Shown piece by piece: positions 10,590-22,025 of a stretch of DNA of 64,000 nucleotides. The notes beneath the pieces are model-generated. The model did not search any database, had not been told where the DNA came from, and saw only the letters and a list, made by a program, of their open reading frames with translations. Both the position numbers and the translations under genes were made by a program. Within the stretch, counting starts at the first letter, position 1; each line of letters opens with the position of its first letter. Source of the DNA: Pollenia angustigena (taxonomy: Eukaryota > Arthropoda > Insecta > Diptera > Polleniidae); the NCBI GenBank assembly GCA_930367215.1, contig OV884057.1:245050830-245114829 (forward strand), read 5' to 3'.

Positions 10590-10745
10590 GTAAAATCGAC
10601 CCGAGTTCAATCCCGTGTTCAGTCAAGAAAAAAATTATCAAAAAAAAAAAAAAAAATTTATAATTTATTTTATGTTGTAAATTCCTTTCTTCACTAAAAA
10701 TAATTAAATGAAAATTTAATTTAATGAACTGACGCCCAAAAAAAA
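10590..10745 (+). mobile_element. tRNA-derived SINE copy (left arm)
   Basis: A B-box-like GAGTTCAATCCCG near 10603 is followed by an A-rich run and the family blocks TTATGTTGTAAATTCCTTTC and TTAATTTAATGAACT. It matches the copies at 7155-7320 and within 25852-26401, and its palindromic twin at 22561-22716. Confidence 0.65.
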
Positions 10746-11280
10746 AATATCTAAAACTTTAATTAAAAACCAACAGTTCAAAGAAAAATCACAATTGTTA
10801 ATAATTTTTATAATCATATGCAAAGTCGTTTCTAATTTGAAGGCCACTACTGTAACAGCTCTTTTATTTTATACCAATCGAAAATAAAATAACACAAAAT
10901 GATAGTGAATCTTATTTCATTTTTATTTCCTTTTAGTTTATAATAGTATTGCCATGAATTCAATTCAATGTATTAGTGCTTTAGAGTACTCTTATATGTA
11001 TATGTATACGTATTTCTGTGAGTTTGTGTTTGTCTGTGTTCATGGCAATGTATATGTATGTTGTAATGGCTTGTATATTCTTATGTCTGAGAATTCATTT
11101 CACTCAATTTACTTAAGAATCAAAAACAGTAAAAATGTTTACGGTTTGCTCAACATACAGCCCTCTCTTACCATCGGACACTCATACGAACAATTTTTTG
11201 TTTATATTTAAAATAAGTAAATACGTGTGCTTGTGAAAACGAGTATAAATGTTCATTTTAAAAAGTTTAATGTTGCTATA

Positions 11281-11782
11281 CAGGGTGGCACAAAAGTAAC
11301 GTTATGATCGGGAAAATAGAGCCATAGTTTGACGAGCTGGGCAAGCAGTTGCTTCATCTTTTTGAAACCACAATTTTGGGTTGTTTTCTGCTTTGGGCCT
11401 TAAAAAAATTTTAATCATTGCCCGGTTATGAATGCTGTTCACATCAACCATAACTTGTTCGTCCATTTCGGAAAAATATCGTCCAATCGGAGTTATTCCA
11501 CACCATCCTGTGCATCTTAGTTGTGGCATTATTTGTTCAACAATTATTCTTGGATTTGAGTGTTGAGATACAAATTGACCTCATGGCTTGTAATTCAATA
11601 CGATCTTACTGTCTGAATAATCGAATGCTGTCTTTCAAAATAGAATTCATCAACTTTGGTTCTTTTTTATGTGCTGAGTCTTTCCAAGTTTTTCAAACTT
11701 AAATCTAAAAAAAACCAAAAAAAAAAGTAAACAAAAAATGTATTTACTGCTTACATCATAACGTTTTTTATGCGCCACCCTG
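11281..11782 (-). mobile_element. internally deleted mariner-type element with TIRs and TA duplication
   Basis: The ends are inverted: CAGGGTGGCACAAAAGTAAC at the left, and the complement of CAGGGTGGCGCATAAAAAAC at the right. Both are flanked by TA (11279-11280, 11783-11784), the Tc1/mariner target. Only 502 bp remain. Minus-strand 11302-11529 keeps 75 codons of transposase, with KLWFQKDEATACPARQTMAL corresponding to the WFQQDGATAHTAR block around the second catalytic Asp (here KDEA). This is a non-autonomous deletion derivative of a family related to 8100-8795. The twin is at 21524-22025. Confidence 0.9.
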
Positions 11783-12957
11783 TAGTTGTAAGCAATCAAA
11801 CACTCACAACATTAACTTTTACAAACACAAAAAATTAAGTTAAGGAAACAGAAGGAAATTGATTTTTGAATTTTTTTCCCCCATCTTCTATTTATTTACT
11901 CTCTTGTCTGTGATGCATTCGTTAATAAAAGTAAGTTTTTGTCTGTGTGAAAGTTGTAGTCATTTACCAATAGTGCTGCCAGAAAGTTTTTAGCTTATTT
12001 TAGCTTAAATCCATAATTTCAAGTTTGAGGGCCCTGAAAAGATCCATTGCAAAACTTTAGTCCACAAGTTTGTTATCCCATATTCATAAAAAATATTTTT
12101 ATTTAAAAAAGGTCTATTGAACAAATTTGTATGGGTTTAGTTAAGTTTAATTTAACTTTTAATTTTTGTAATTAAACTTTTTTTAATGAATACGTTTTGA
12201 AAAAAAATATTGACGTCGTGGATTTTTGGTGAAAGGCAAAAATGATCACAGATCGTTGAAATGTCAATTCTATAACAACTTTTACCGCACAGAAAATGTA
12301 TTTTTTCAAAAAAAGTGGGTTCTTGGTTAAACTTAAGGGTGATCACAAGTTTTCGAACATGGTTTGTGCCTGTAATAACTTATATGGCATTTGGGAGAGT
12401 AAGCATTTGCTCTCACTTAGGCATTTAAAGAAAAAGTGTTAACAAATGGCGAATTTTGTGTCAACAAATATCATTTGCATGAAGTTTTGCTTTACATCTT
12501 TAGATTGAAATAAAGTGCAGCTAGACTTACCGGAGTTTATCCTTAACCTTTGGGGGATGGTTTGTGTGGTTCAGAAGCGTTTATTTCGATAAGGAAAACG
12601 AAGTGTGCCTGCGTCAGCCGCAAATATGATAAACGGAAGACATTGCACCACGCGGATAGTGGTCAATCTTAAGCATCATGTATTTAAAACGCGGAAATTA
12701 ATCGACACATAAGTTGAAGTCGAATGAAATGCTTTTTGAATTGTATCACAGCGTGTGATTGAATATTAACCTATTACGATATTTTAAGGGCGAGCAGATC
12801 GTTGGTGAATCCTACGCAATCAGTCGAATCAATATCAAAGTTTAATATATATAGCTCGAAGGTAATGCTCTGTAGATTGACGTACGCAGTGTCTCAGCTA
12901 TAATAAGCTGCCTTAATCGGCGCCGTTTATTTCATACAATAGATTCTCTTAAAGCTA

Positions 12958-13401
12958 CACGCAGTGAAAAAACAAAACTGTCTTTAAAGAAAATGTTTAA
13001 CATATTATGTTTTATTTAACCATATTAATGTTATCGACAACCATATTATGGTTAAATTAGGCCTCCATCCACAACCATGGTGCGGATGGAGGTTGCTCCA
13101 GAACATGTTATGATTATGCTCCAGAACATGTTATGATTATTATAACTTAAATATGATTAAAACTTATAATAGCATGGTTGGTTTTCAACCAACATGTTGC
13201 TCATGGAAAAGAGAAAAAAAAAGAAAAATAAAACAAATTTTTGTTATATTTTACCATAACACGCTTAGAGCCAACCATAATATGGTTGTGGCTTCTTGAT
13301 GGAGGACTAATTTACCCATAATATGGCTATCGGCTTGAAATTTTCTTTTAAAATAGTTTAGTTGAAGTTGACCATTTAAAAACATGTTTTTCCCCTTGGT
13401 G
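12958..13401. mobile_element. TA-flanked MITE with repeated CATAATATGG motifs
   Basis: The left end CACGCAGTGAAAAAAC and right end GTTTTTCCCCTTGGTG are imperfect inverted repeats, each flanked by TA. The interior repeats the near-palindrome ACCATAATATGG and its variants about ten times, giving many possible fold-backs. No coding sequence was seen. The twin is at 15509-15952, and a related end lies near 57237. Confidence 0.65.
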
Positions 13402-14362
13402 TAGCATTGGGTGAATATCGCCCGGAATATACTACCAGAATCCTAATAATCTATCTTGACTTTGCTCGGTGACCCAGCTAAGCGACCAGCTAAAAACTTC
13501 TTAGAAGGTAGTGTTTAGTCCAGAACATGCTTCGTTGCAAATAGCGAAATCGCTCCCATCGAAAACCGTCCACAAGTAAATGTTAAAATCCCCAGTTTGG
13601 CTAGAAATCCCTTTTAACCGGCAATTCCGTGCAGCAACATTTAATTGCATGATACAGAATGATGCAGAAAGTAAATTGCATCAAATTAATATTGAGTTTC
13701 GAAAGTAAAAATAAATAAAAAATAAAATCTATATACGAACATATTGAAGATAAATTGAACTACTTTAAATACCAAAATCAACATGCAGGCATACACATGT
13801 ATGTATATCTGTGTGCAACAACCTCAAAAAAGTACATGTAAATAAATCTGTATGATTATTGAAAATATCTTCTGAAGGGGAATTCTTCTTTTCCATAATA
13901 TTTATAAAAAAAAAAATCAAGGCAAATATTATTTTCATTTCTTTTTAATTTACATTTATTTGACTTGTGTAAAATACATTGTAAAATTGATGAAGTTGAA
14001 AAAAAGTTATAAATACGGCTTTTATTAGAAATAATTAAGAAGTTTATTTCTAACATGAGTATGGAAAATTTTTTGGAAATATTTGTATTTTGTTTTTAAA
14101 AGCAATAAATCCTTTTTTTACAAATTTCATTAAAACAAATAAGTAAGAAAGTCAGGATATTGGAAAGTGATGTATTGAGTGTCTTTTTAAAAAGATTTGG
14201 ATGCACTAGACCCCACAATTATATGAGCTTCGAAACCAAAATGAATTCGTAAAAAAATGAGGGGAGGATACGACGAGAGGAATGTGATGCTCATCGAACT
14301 TAAAGTGGGAACATTAAGGAAAAGATAACTGCCACACATTCACTGCTAGAGGTGTAAACCGT

Positions 14363-14547
14363 TTTGAAAATTCAAAAAATTTTATATGAAAATTTTCTCA
14401 ACGCAAGGTGAAGTGAACAACAAAATTACCTCCTTAATGTTAAATTTATAATGCACTGGGATGGATTTTGTATGGAAACCCCTTTAAGGACTTGAGATAG
14501 TGCATTGGTATGTTAGCAACAAATGTTGGGGATAAAAATAAAAAGGG
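14363..14547. other. palindrome spacer
   Basis: A 185-bp non-palindromic centre. From 14371 it is a direct copy of 9098-9274. Its first bases (14362-14370, TTTTGAAAA) are the reverse complement of the loop of the hairpin at 9024-9161. Confidence 0.9.
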
Positions 14548-15169
14548 ACGGTTTACACCTCTAGCAGTGAATGTGTGGCAGTTATCTTTTCCTTAATGTT
14601 CCCACTTTAAGTTCGATGAGCATCACATTCCTCTCGTCGTATCCTCCCCTCATTTTTTTACGAATTCATTTTGGTTTCGAAGCTCATATAATTGTGGGGT
14701 CTAGTGCATCCAAATCTTTTTAAAAAGACACTCAATACATCACTTTCCAATATCCTGACTTTCTTACTTATTTGTTTTAATGAAATTTGTAAAAAAAGGA
14801 TTTATTGCTTTTAAAAACAAAATACAAATATTTCCAAAAAATTTTCCATACTCATGTTAGAAATAAACTTCTTAATTATTTCTAATAAAAGCCGTATTTA
14901 TAACTTTTTTTCAACTTCATCAATTTTACAATGTATTTTACACAAGTCAAATAAATGTAAATTAAAAAGAAATGAAAATAATATTTGCCTTGATTTTTTT
15001 TTTTATAAATATTATGGAAAAGAAGAATTCCCCTTCAGAAGATATTTTCAATAATCATACAGATTTATTTACATGTACTTTTTTGAGGTTGTTGCACACA
15101 GATATACATACATGTGTATGCCTGCATGTTGATTTTGGTATTTAAAGTAGTTCAATTTATCTTCAATAT
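14371..15169 (+). repeat. 799-bp direct repeat, copy 2
   Basis: Same orientation and sequence as 9098-9896. It spans the palindrome spacer and the start of the right arm, so the layout is X-Y-X'(inverted)-X-Y(inverted). Confidence 0.9.
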
Positions 15170-15508
15170 GTTCGTATATAGATTTTATTTTTTATTTATT
15201 TTTACTTTCGAAACTCAATATTAATTTGATGCAATTTACTTTCTGCATCATTCTGTATCATGCAATTAAATGTTGCTGCACGGAATTGCCGGTTAAAAGG
15301 GATTTCTAGCCAAACTGGGGATTTTAACATTTACTTGTGGACGGTTTTCGATGGGAGCGATTTCGCTATTTGCAACGAAGCATGTTCTGGACTAAACACT
15401 ACCTTCTAAGAAGTTTTTAGCTGGTCGCTTAGCTGGGTCACCGAGCAAAGTCAAGATAGATTATTAGGATTCTGGTAGTATATTCCGGGCGATATTCACC
15501 CAATGCTA

Positions 15509-15952
15509 CACCAAGGGGAAAAACATGTTTTTAAATGGTCAACTTCAACTAAACTATTTTAAAAGAAAATTTCAAGCCGATAGCCATATTATGGGTAAAT
15601 TAGTCCTCCATCAAGAAGCCACAACCATATTATGGTTGGCTCTAAGCGTGTTATGGTAAAATATAACAAAAATTTGTTTTATTTTTCTTTTTTTTTCTCT
15701 TTTCCATGAGCAACATGTTGGTTGAAAACCAACCATGCTATTATAAGTTTTAATCATATTTAAGTTATAATAATCATAACATGTTCTGGAGCATAATCAT
15801 AACATGTTCTGGAGCAACCTCCATCCGCACCATGGTTGTGGATGGAGGCCTAATTTAACCATAATATGGTTGTCGATAACATTAATATGGTTAAATAAAA
15901 CATAATATGTTAAACATTTTCTTTAAAGACAGTTTTGTTTTTTCACTGCGTG
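15509..15952. mobile_element. TA-flanked MITE, right-arm twin
   Basis: Mirror copy of the element at 12958-13401, with the same ends and internal CATAATATGG-type motifs. Confidence 0.65.
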
Positions 15953-17073
15953 TAGCTTTAAGAGAATCTATTGTATGAAATAAACGGCGCCGATTAAGGC
16001 AGCTTATTATAGCTGAGACACTGCGTACGTCAATCTACAGAGCATTACCTTCGAGCTATATATATTAAACTTTGATATTGATTCGACTGATTGCGTAGGA
16101 TTCACCAACGATCTGCTCGCCCTTAAAATATCGTAATAGGTTAATATTCAATCACACGCTGTGATACAATTCAAAAAGCATTTCATTCGACTTCAACTTA
16201 TGTGTCGATTAATTTCCGCGTTTTAAATACATGATGCTTAAGATTGACCACTATCCGCGTGGTGCAATGTCTTCCGTTTATCATATTTGCGGCTGACGCA
16301 GGCACACTTCGTTTTCCTTATCGAAATAAACGCTTCTGAACCACACAAACCATCCCCCAAAGGTTAAGGATAAACTCCGGTAAGTCTAGCTGCACTTTAT
16401 TTCAATCTAAAGATGTAAAGCAAAACTTCATGCAAATGATATTTGTTGACACAAAATTCGCCATTTGTTAACACTTTTTCTTTAAATGCCTAAGTGAGAG
16501 CAAATGCTTACTCTCCCAAATGCCATATAAGTTATTACAGGCACAAACCATGTTCGAAAACTTGTGATCACCCTTAAGTTTAACCAAGAACCCACTTTTT
16601 TTGAAAAAATACATTTTCTGTGCGGTAAAAGTTGTTATAGAATTGACATTTCAACGATCTGTGATCATTTTTGCCTTTCACCAAAAATCCACGACGTCAA
16701 TATTTTTTTTCAAAACGTATTCATTAAAAAAAGTTTAATTACAAAAATTAAAAGTTAAATTAAACTTAACTAAACCCATACAAATTTGTTCAATAGACCT
16801 TTTTTAAATAAAAATATTTTTTATGAATATGGGATAACAAACTTGTGGACTAAAGTTTTGCAATGGATCTTTTCAGGGCCCTCAAACTTGAAATTATGGA
16901 TTTAAGCTAAAATAAGCTAAAAACTTTCTGGCAGCACTATTGGTAAATGACTACAACTTTCACACAGACAAAAACTTACTTTTATTAACGAATGCATCAC
17001 AGACAAGAGAGTAAATAAATAGAAGATGGGGGAAAAAAATTCAAAAATCAATTTCCTTCTGTTTCCTTAACTT

Positions 17074-19122
17074 TGTAACGTGACGTTACAAATTAACCCT
17101 ACATTTACATTTAATACTAGCATTATAAATTATAAGTAACATCATAAATTATAATAACCTTGAATACCCTTATTATTTTACTCACAACTATGAATACCCT
17201 TACTATTTACCTACATAACCTTTTTACCGTATAATTCTCATTTAGTTTATTTTATTTTTGAATAAATAGACAAGGTTTTGCTCAGAACAAACAGAGTATT
17301 TATTGCCCAGTATTTACTCTCGCAAGTTAGTAAGTAGATCGTAGTTAGTAGTTAGTCGAACATCACGGCTTCCGAATTCTCGTGGTGTCCGGAATATTTA
17401 CGAAGTAGTTAGCCGAACGCCAGGGCTCCCGAATTCTCTTGGTGTCCGAAGTTTTTGTTTACGAAGTAGTTAGCCGAACGCCAAGGCTCCCGAATTCTCT
17501 TGGTGTCCGAAGTAGTTAGCCGAACACCAAGGCTCCCGAAATCTCTTGGTGTCCGAAGTATTTACGAAGTAGTTAGCCGAACGCCAAGGCTCCCGAAATC
17601 TCTTGGTGTCCGAAGTATTTACGAAGTAGTCAGCCGAACGCCAAGGCTCCCGAATTCTCTTGGTGTCCGAAGTATTCTACACGTATTCACCTAAACTGTA
17701 TTTAACCGAACCTAATTAACCCGAACCGTATTTAGCCGATTAAATACAAATCCGTATTTAACGTATTATTAGTCATGTTCAGCCGGCTGCCGGTGACTCC
17801 GAATTTCATTCGGCAGCCGACTGAATACAAACCAGTAGTCCACGTATTCTTACCAGTAGTGAATACGAACCAGCCGGTAGCCGACTGAATACAAACGGTA
17901 TTTAACCGCACCTGATTAAGTAAACCGTATTTAACCGAACCTGATTAAGTAACCCGTATTTAACCGAACCTAATTAAGTAACCCCTATTTAACCGAACCT
18001 GATTAAGTAGCCCGTATTTAACCGAACCTGATTAAGTAACTTGATTAACCCAAACCGTATTTAGCCGACTGAATACAAACGGTATTTAACCGCACCTGAT
18101 TAAGTAAACCGTATTTAACCGAACCTGATTAAGTAACCCGTATTTAACCGAACCTAATTAAGTAACCCCTATTTAACCGAACCTGATTAAGTAGCCCGTA
18201 TTTAACCGAACCTGATTAAGTAACTTGATTAACCCAAACCGTATTTAGCCGACTGAATACAAACCAGTAGTCCACGTATTCTTACCAGTAGTGAATACGA
18301 ACCAGCCGGTAGCCGACTGAATACAAACAGTATTTAACCGAACCTGATTAAGTAACCCGTATTTAACCGAACCTAATTAAGTAACCCGTATTTAACCGAA
18401 CCTGATTAAGTAGCCCGTATTTAACCGAACCTGATTAAGTAACTTGAATTTAACCAAACCGTATTTAGCCGAACGCCACGGTTTCCGAATTCTCGTGGTG
18501 TCCGAAGTATTTTTAAGTAATTTCTAGTATTTAATACCTAGTTAGTCACACCATGGCCCGACAACCGTCAGCCACTGACTTATCCGAGGCCATAGTTAGC
18601 CGAACACCCGAGGTTGCGAGATCCTCCTGTGTTCGAAGCGCTCAGCCCAACTGGTCGGAGTAGTTAGTCATGTGTACAGCCAACTACGGGGCGCACCGAA
18701 TGCTCCGTACTCGGCATAGTTTCGATCGTAGATATAGATACTAACAACCTCTAACCGAAACCTGTTTATTATCTTCTCTGCCAGATCGAATCCTCAGTAA
18801 CTTACACTGCCCTACGGAACGCCACCGTACGTGCCTACTGCCAGCAACATCTGGCCGTTTCCTAACGTCATCAGCCGTACGTGCACGGAATCACCCTGCC
18901 TCAGCAGCCGTTCCCGTCTACAGCCACGCCGAATCAGCCGAAGGCCGTCTTAGTTCTAAGTATTTAGCGTAGATTAAGATTTCGTAAATAAAGCTTTGTT
19001 AAAATTATTGTAAGCGAACATACACGAAAACATCCCGTGTTTCATTTCAAAGGAAGCAGACCTTAGAATTGACCCTGGACAGACTGAGTCATACCTCAGC
19101 TGGGAAAGTAAACTGCGTTACA
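17074..19122 (+). repeat. 5' LTR
   Basis: 2049 bp. It contains hairpin repeats at 17345-17690 and 18470-18512, about 28-bp tandem units (GTATTTAACCGAACCTGATT) over 17890-18460, and a poly(A) signal AATAAA at 18987-18992. A 184-bp segment (17883-18066) is duplicated in tandem here (18067-18250) but single in the 3' LTR. This accounts for the length difference. Apart from that and about two small changes, the LTRs look identical, implying a young insertion or recent conversion. Confidence 0.93.
17345..17690 (+). repeat. tandem hairpin units in 5' LTR
   Basis: Five or more units of about 35-55 bp follow the plan CGAAC-stem-loop-stem-TCCG. Stems include CACCAAG/CTTGGTG, CGCCAAG/CTTGGTG, CGCCAGG/CTTGGTG and CATCACG/CGTGGTG. 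Paired positions change together. The apparent 64-codon frame over 17500-17694 is only this repeat read in one frame. The same array is present in the 3' LTR at about 19871-20216. Confidence 0.85.
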
Positions 19123-19123
19123 A

Positions 19124-19141
19124 TGGCGCCCGAGCAGGGAC
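19124..19141 (+). promoter_or_regulatory. primer-binding site (tRNA-Lys type)
   Basis: TGGCGCCCGAGCAGGGAC starts one base after the 5' LTR. It differs at one position from the complement of the tRNA-Lys(UUU) 3' end used by lentiviruses. Its place directly after the LTR is diagnostic of minus-strand priming. Confidence 0.85.
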
Positions 19142-19301
19142 CCGACTTCAAGTACGCATCCTGTGGTAATACCGTACCAAACCACCAACGGAACTGAATC
19201 GGATCAAGCACAAAGCAACGAAATCTTATGAGCTAAAATACGCTACCGACGCACCCACTGTGATATATCTATCCGCTACGGGAGGACCAACTAACAAAAG
19301 T

Positions 19302-19373
19302 ATGTCGTCAGCAGGAAAACTTATTAACGAAGGGTTACTGTTGACCAGCTCCGTCGTCAGCGCAGCGAACTGA
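19302..19373 (+). pseudogene. gag start remnant, 23 residues
   Basis: The first ATG after the leader opens MSSAGKLINEGLLLTS and stops after 23 codons. AT-rich filler with long T runs follows. The position matches a gag initiation site; the rest of gag and all of pol are deleted. Confidence 0.5.
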
Positions 19374-19586
19374 CACATCTGAAACGGCAGAGGGCATTCT
19401 CGATTTTTTTTTTTGAATTTGGTAAATTTTTTTTTATTGTTATTTTATATTTTTAATTAATTCCTAAAATTATTTTATTTAGTATATTTATTTTTTATAT
19501 ACATACAAATAATTTTTTTTTTATTTTGTTTTTATTTGATATATTTAAGTAAGGAAAAAAACCCTGTAATGGATTTTTTTTTTCGA

Positions 19587-19599
19587 AGTAGGAGGGGAC
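19587..19599 (+). promoter_or_regulatory. polypurine tract
   Basis: AGTAGGAGGGGAC lies directly before the 3' LTR, the expected plus-strand priming site. Confidence 0.8.
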
Positions 19600-21465
19600 T
19601 GTAACGTGACGTTACAAATTAACCCTACATTTACATTTAATACTAGCATTATAAATTATAAGTAACATCATAAATTATAATAACCTTGAATACCCTTATT
19701 ATTTTACTCACAACTATGAATACCCTTACTATTTACCTACATAACCTTTTTACCGTATAATTCTCATTTAGTTTATTTTATTTTTGAATAAATAGACAAG
19801 GTTTTGCTCAGAACAAACAGAGTATTTATTGCCCAGTATTTACTCTCGCTAGTTAGTAAGTAGATCGTAGTTAGTAGTTAGTCGAACATCACGGCTTCCG
19901 AATTCTCGTGGTGTCCGGAATATTTACGAAGTAGTTAGCCGAACGCCAGGGCTCCCGAATTCTCTTGGTGTCCGAAGTTTTTGTTTACGAAGTAGTTAGC
20001 CGAACGCCAAGGCTCCCGAATTCTCTTGGTGTCCGAAGTAGTTAGCCGAACACCAAGGCTCCCGAAATCTCTTGGTGTCCGAAGTATTTACGAAGTAGTT
20101 AGCCGAACGCCAAGGCTCCCGAAATCTCTTGGTGTCCGAAGTATTTACGAAGTAGTCAGCCGAACGCCAAGGCTCCCGAATTCTCTTGGTGTCCGAAGTA
20201 TTCTACACGTATTCACCTAAACTGTATTTAACCGAACCTAATTAACCCGAACCGTATTTAGCCGATTAAATACAAATCCGTATTTAACGTATTATTAGTC
20301 ATGTTCAGCCGGCTGCCGGTGACTCCGAATTTCATTCGGCAGCCGACTGAATACAAACCAGTAGTCCACGTATTCTTACCAGTAGTGAATACGAACCAGC
20401 CGGTAGCCGACTGAATACAAACGGTATTTAACCGCACCTGATTAAGTAAACCGTATTTAACCGAACCTGATTAAGTAACCCGTATTTAACCGAACCTAAT
20501 TAAGTAACCCCTATTTAACCGAACCTGATTAAGTAGCCCGTATTTAACCGAACCTGATTAAGTAACTTGATTAACCCAAACCGTATTTAGCCGACTGAAT
20601 ACAAACCAGTAGTCCACGTATTCTTACCAGTAGTGAATACGAACCAGCCGGTAGCCGACTGAATACAAACAGTATTTAACCGAACCTGATTAAGTAACCC
20701 GTATTTAACCGAACCTAATTAAGTAACCCGTATTTAACCGAACCTGATTAAGTAGCCCGTATTTAACCGAACCTGATTAAGTAACTTGAATTTAACCAAA
20801 CCGTATTTAGCCGAACGCCACGGTTTCCGAATTCTCGTGGTGTCCGAAGTATTTTTAAGTAATTTCTAGTATTTAATACCTAGTTAGTCACACCATGGCC
20901 CGACAACCGTCAGCCACTGACTTATCCGAGGCCATAGTTAGCCGAACACCCGAGGTTGCGAGATCCTCCTGTGTTCGAAGCGCTCAGCCCAACTGGTCGG
21001 AGTAGTTAGTCATGTGTACAGCCAACTACGGGGCGCACCGAATGCTCCGTACTCGGCATAGTTTCGATCGTAGATATAGATACTAACAACCTCTAACCGA
21101 AACCTGTTTATTATCTTCTCTGCCAGATCGAATCCTCAGTAACTTAACGCTGCCCTACGGAACGCCACCGTACGTGCCTACTGCCAGCAACATCTGGCCG
21201 TTTCCTAACGTCATCAGCCGTACGTGCACGGAATCACCCTGCCTCAGCAGCCGTTCCCGTCTACAGCCACGCCGAATCAGCCGAAGGCCGTCTTAGTTCT
21301 AAGTATTTAGCGTAGATTAAGATTTCGTAAATAAAGCTTTGTTAAAATTATTGTAAGCGAACATACACGAAAACATCCCGTGTTTCATTTCAAAGGAAGC
21401 AGACCTTAGAATTGACCCTGGACAGACTGAGTCATACCTCAGCTGGGAAAGTAAACTGCGTTACA
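19600..21465 (+). repeat. 3' LTR
   Basis: 1866 bp, matching the 5' LTR except for the missing 184-bp tandem copy and a few changes, for example CTCGCTAG versus CTCGCAAG near the start of the hairpin region. The AATAAA signal is at 21330-21335. Confidence 0.93.
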
Positions 21466-21523
21466 ACTTAATTTTTTGTGTTTGTAAAAGTTAATGTTGT
21501 GAGTGTTTGATTGCTTACAACTA

Positions 21524-22025
21524 CAGGGTGGCGCATAAAAAACGTTATGATGTAAGCAGTAAATACATTTTTTGTTTACTTTTTTTTTTGGTTTTTTTTA
21601 GATTTAAGTTTGAAAAACTTGGAAAGACTCAGCACATAAAAAAGAACCAAAGTTGATGAATTCTATTTTGAAAGACAGCATTCGATTATTCAGACAGTAA
21701 GATCGTATTGAATTACAAGCCATGAGGTCAATTTGTATCTCAACACTCAAATCCAAGAATAATTGTTGAACAAATAATGCCACAACTAAGATGCACAGGA
21801 TGGTGTGGAATAACTCCGATTGGACGATATTTTTCCGAAATGGACGAACAAGTTATGGTTGATGTGAACAGCATTCATAACCGGGCAATGATTAAAATTT
21901 TTTTAAGGCCCAAAGCAGAAAACAACCCAAAATTGTGGTTTCAAAAAGATGAAGCAACTGCTTGCCCAGCTCGTCAAACTATGGCTCTATTTTCCCGATC
22001 ATAACGTTACTTTTGTGCCACCCTG
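21524..22025 (+). mobile_element. internally deleted mariner-type element (right-arm twin)
   Basis: Palindromic twin of 11281-11782 with the same TIRs and TA flanks. The residual transposase frame is at 21777-22004. Confidence 0.9.

Larger units (their letters stand above)
9895..14362 (+). repeat. left arm of large palindrome
   Basis: Each base p from about 11830 to 14362 pairs with 28910-p. Outer bases pair with 33306-p because of the 4396-bp insertion in the other arm. Open frames of 64-85 codons at 10389, 10954, 11302, 12152 and 13856 have identical counterparts in the right arm, so the arms are nearly identical. One difference seen is about 29 extra bases near 9940-9968 in the left arm. 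The arm carries an RT scrap, a SINE, a mariner-derived element and a MITE (separate entries). 11790-12955 and 13405-13740 show nothing else that I recognise. Confidence 0.95.
17074..21465 (+). mobile_element. LTR retrotransposon lacking gag-pol
   Basis: It starts TGTAACG and ends CGTTACA, with ACTT duplicated at 17070-17073 and 21466-21469. The uninterrupted site (CCTTAACTTAATTTT in complement) is present in the left arm near 11840. Two LTRs of 2049 and 1866 bp bracket only 477 bp with a primer-binding site, a 24-codon gag start and a polypurine tract. All pol functions are absent, so it could move only with enzymes supplied in trans. The 4-bp duplication and TG...CA ends fit Ty3/gypsy. Very long LTRs and a Lys-type primer site recall the Drosophila Osvaldo/Ulysses group, but without pol this is only a suggestion. 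Confidence 0.95.

Noticed and set aside
10954..11211. 85-codon frame repeated in both palindrome arms
   Set aside because: Identity comes from the palindrome. It is built on a TATGTA-type simple repeat (MYMYTYFCE...), not protein-like.
17500..17694. 64-codon frame with a repeated VVSRTPRLPKSLGVRS peptide
   Set aside because: Produced by the LTR hairpin repeats; no start context, and both LTRs carry it.
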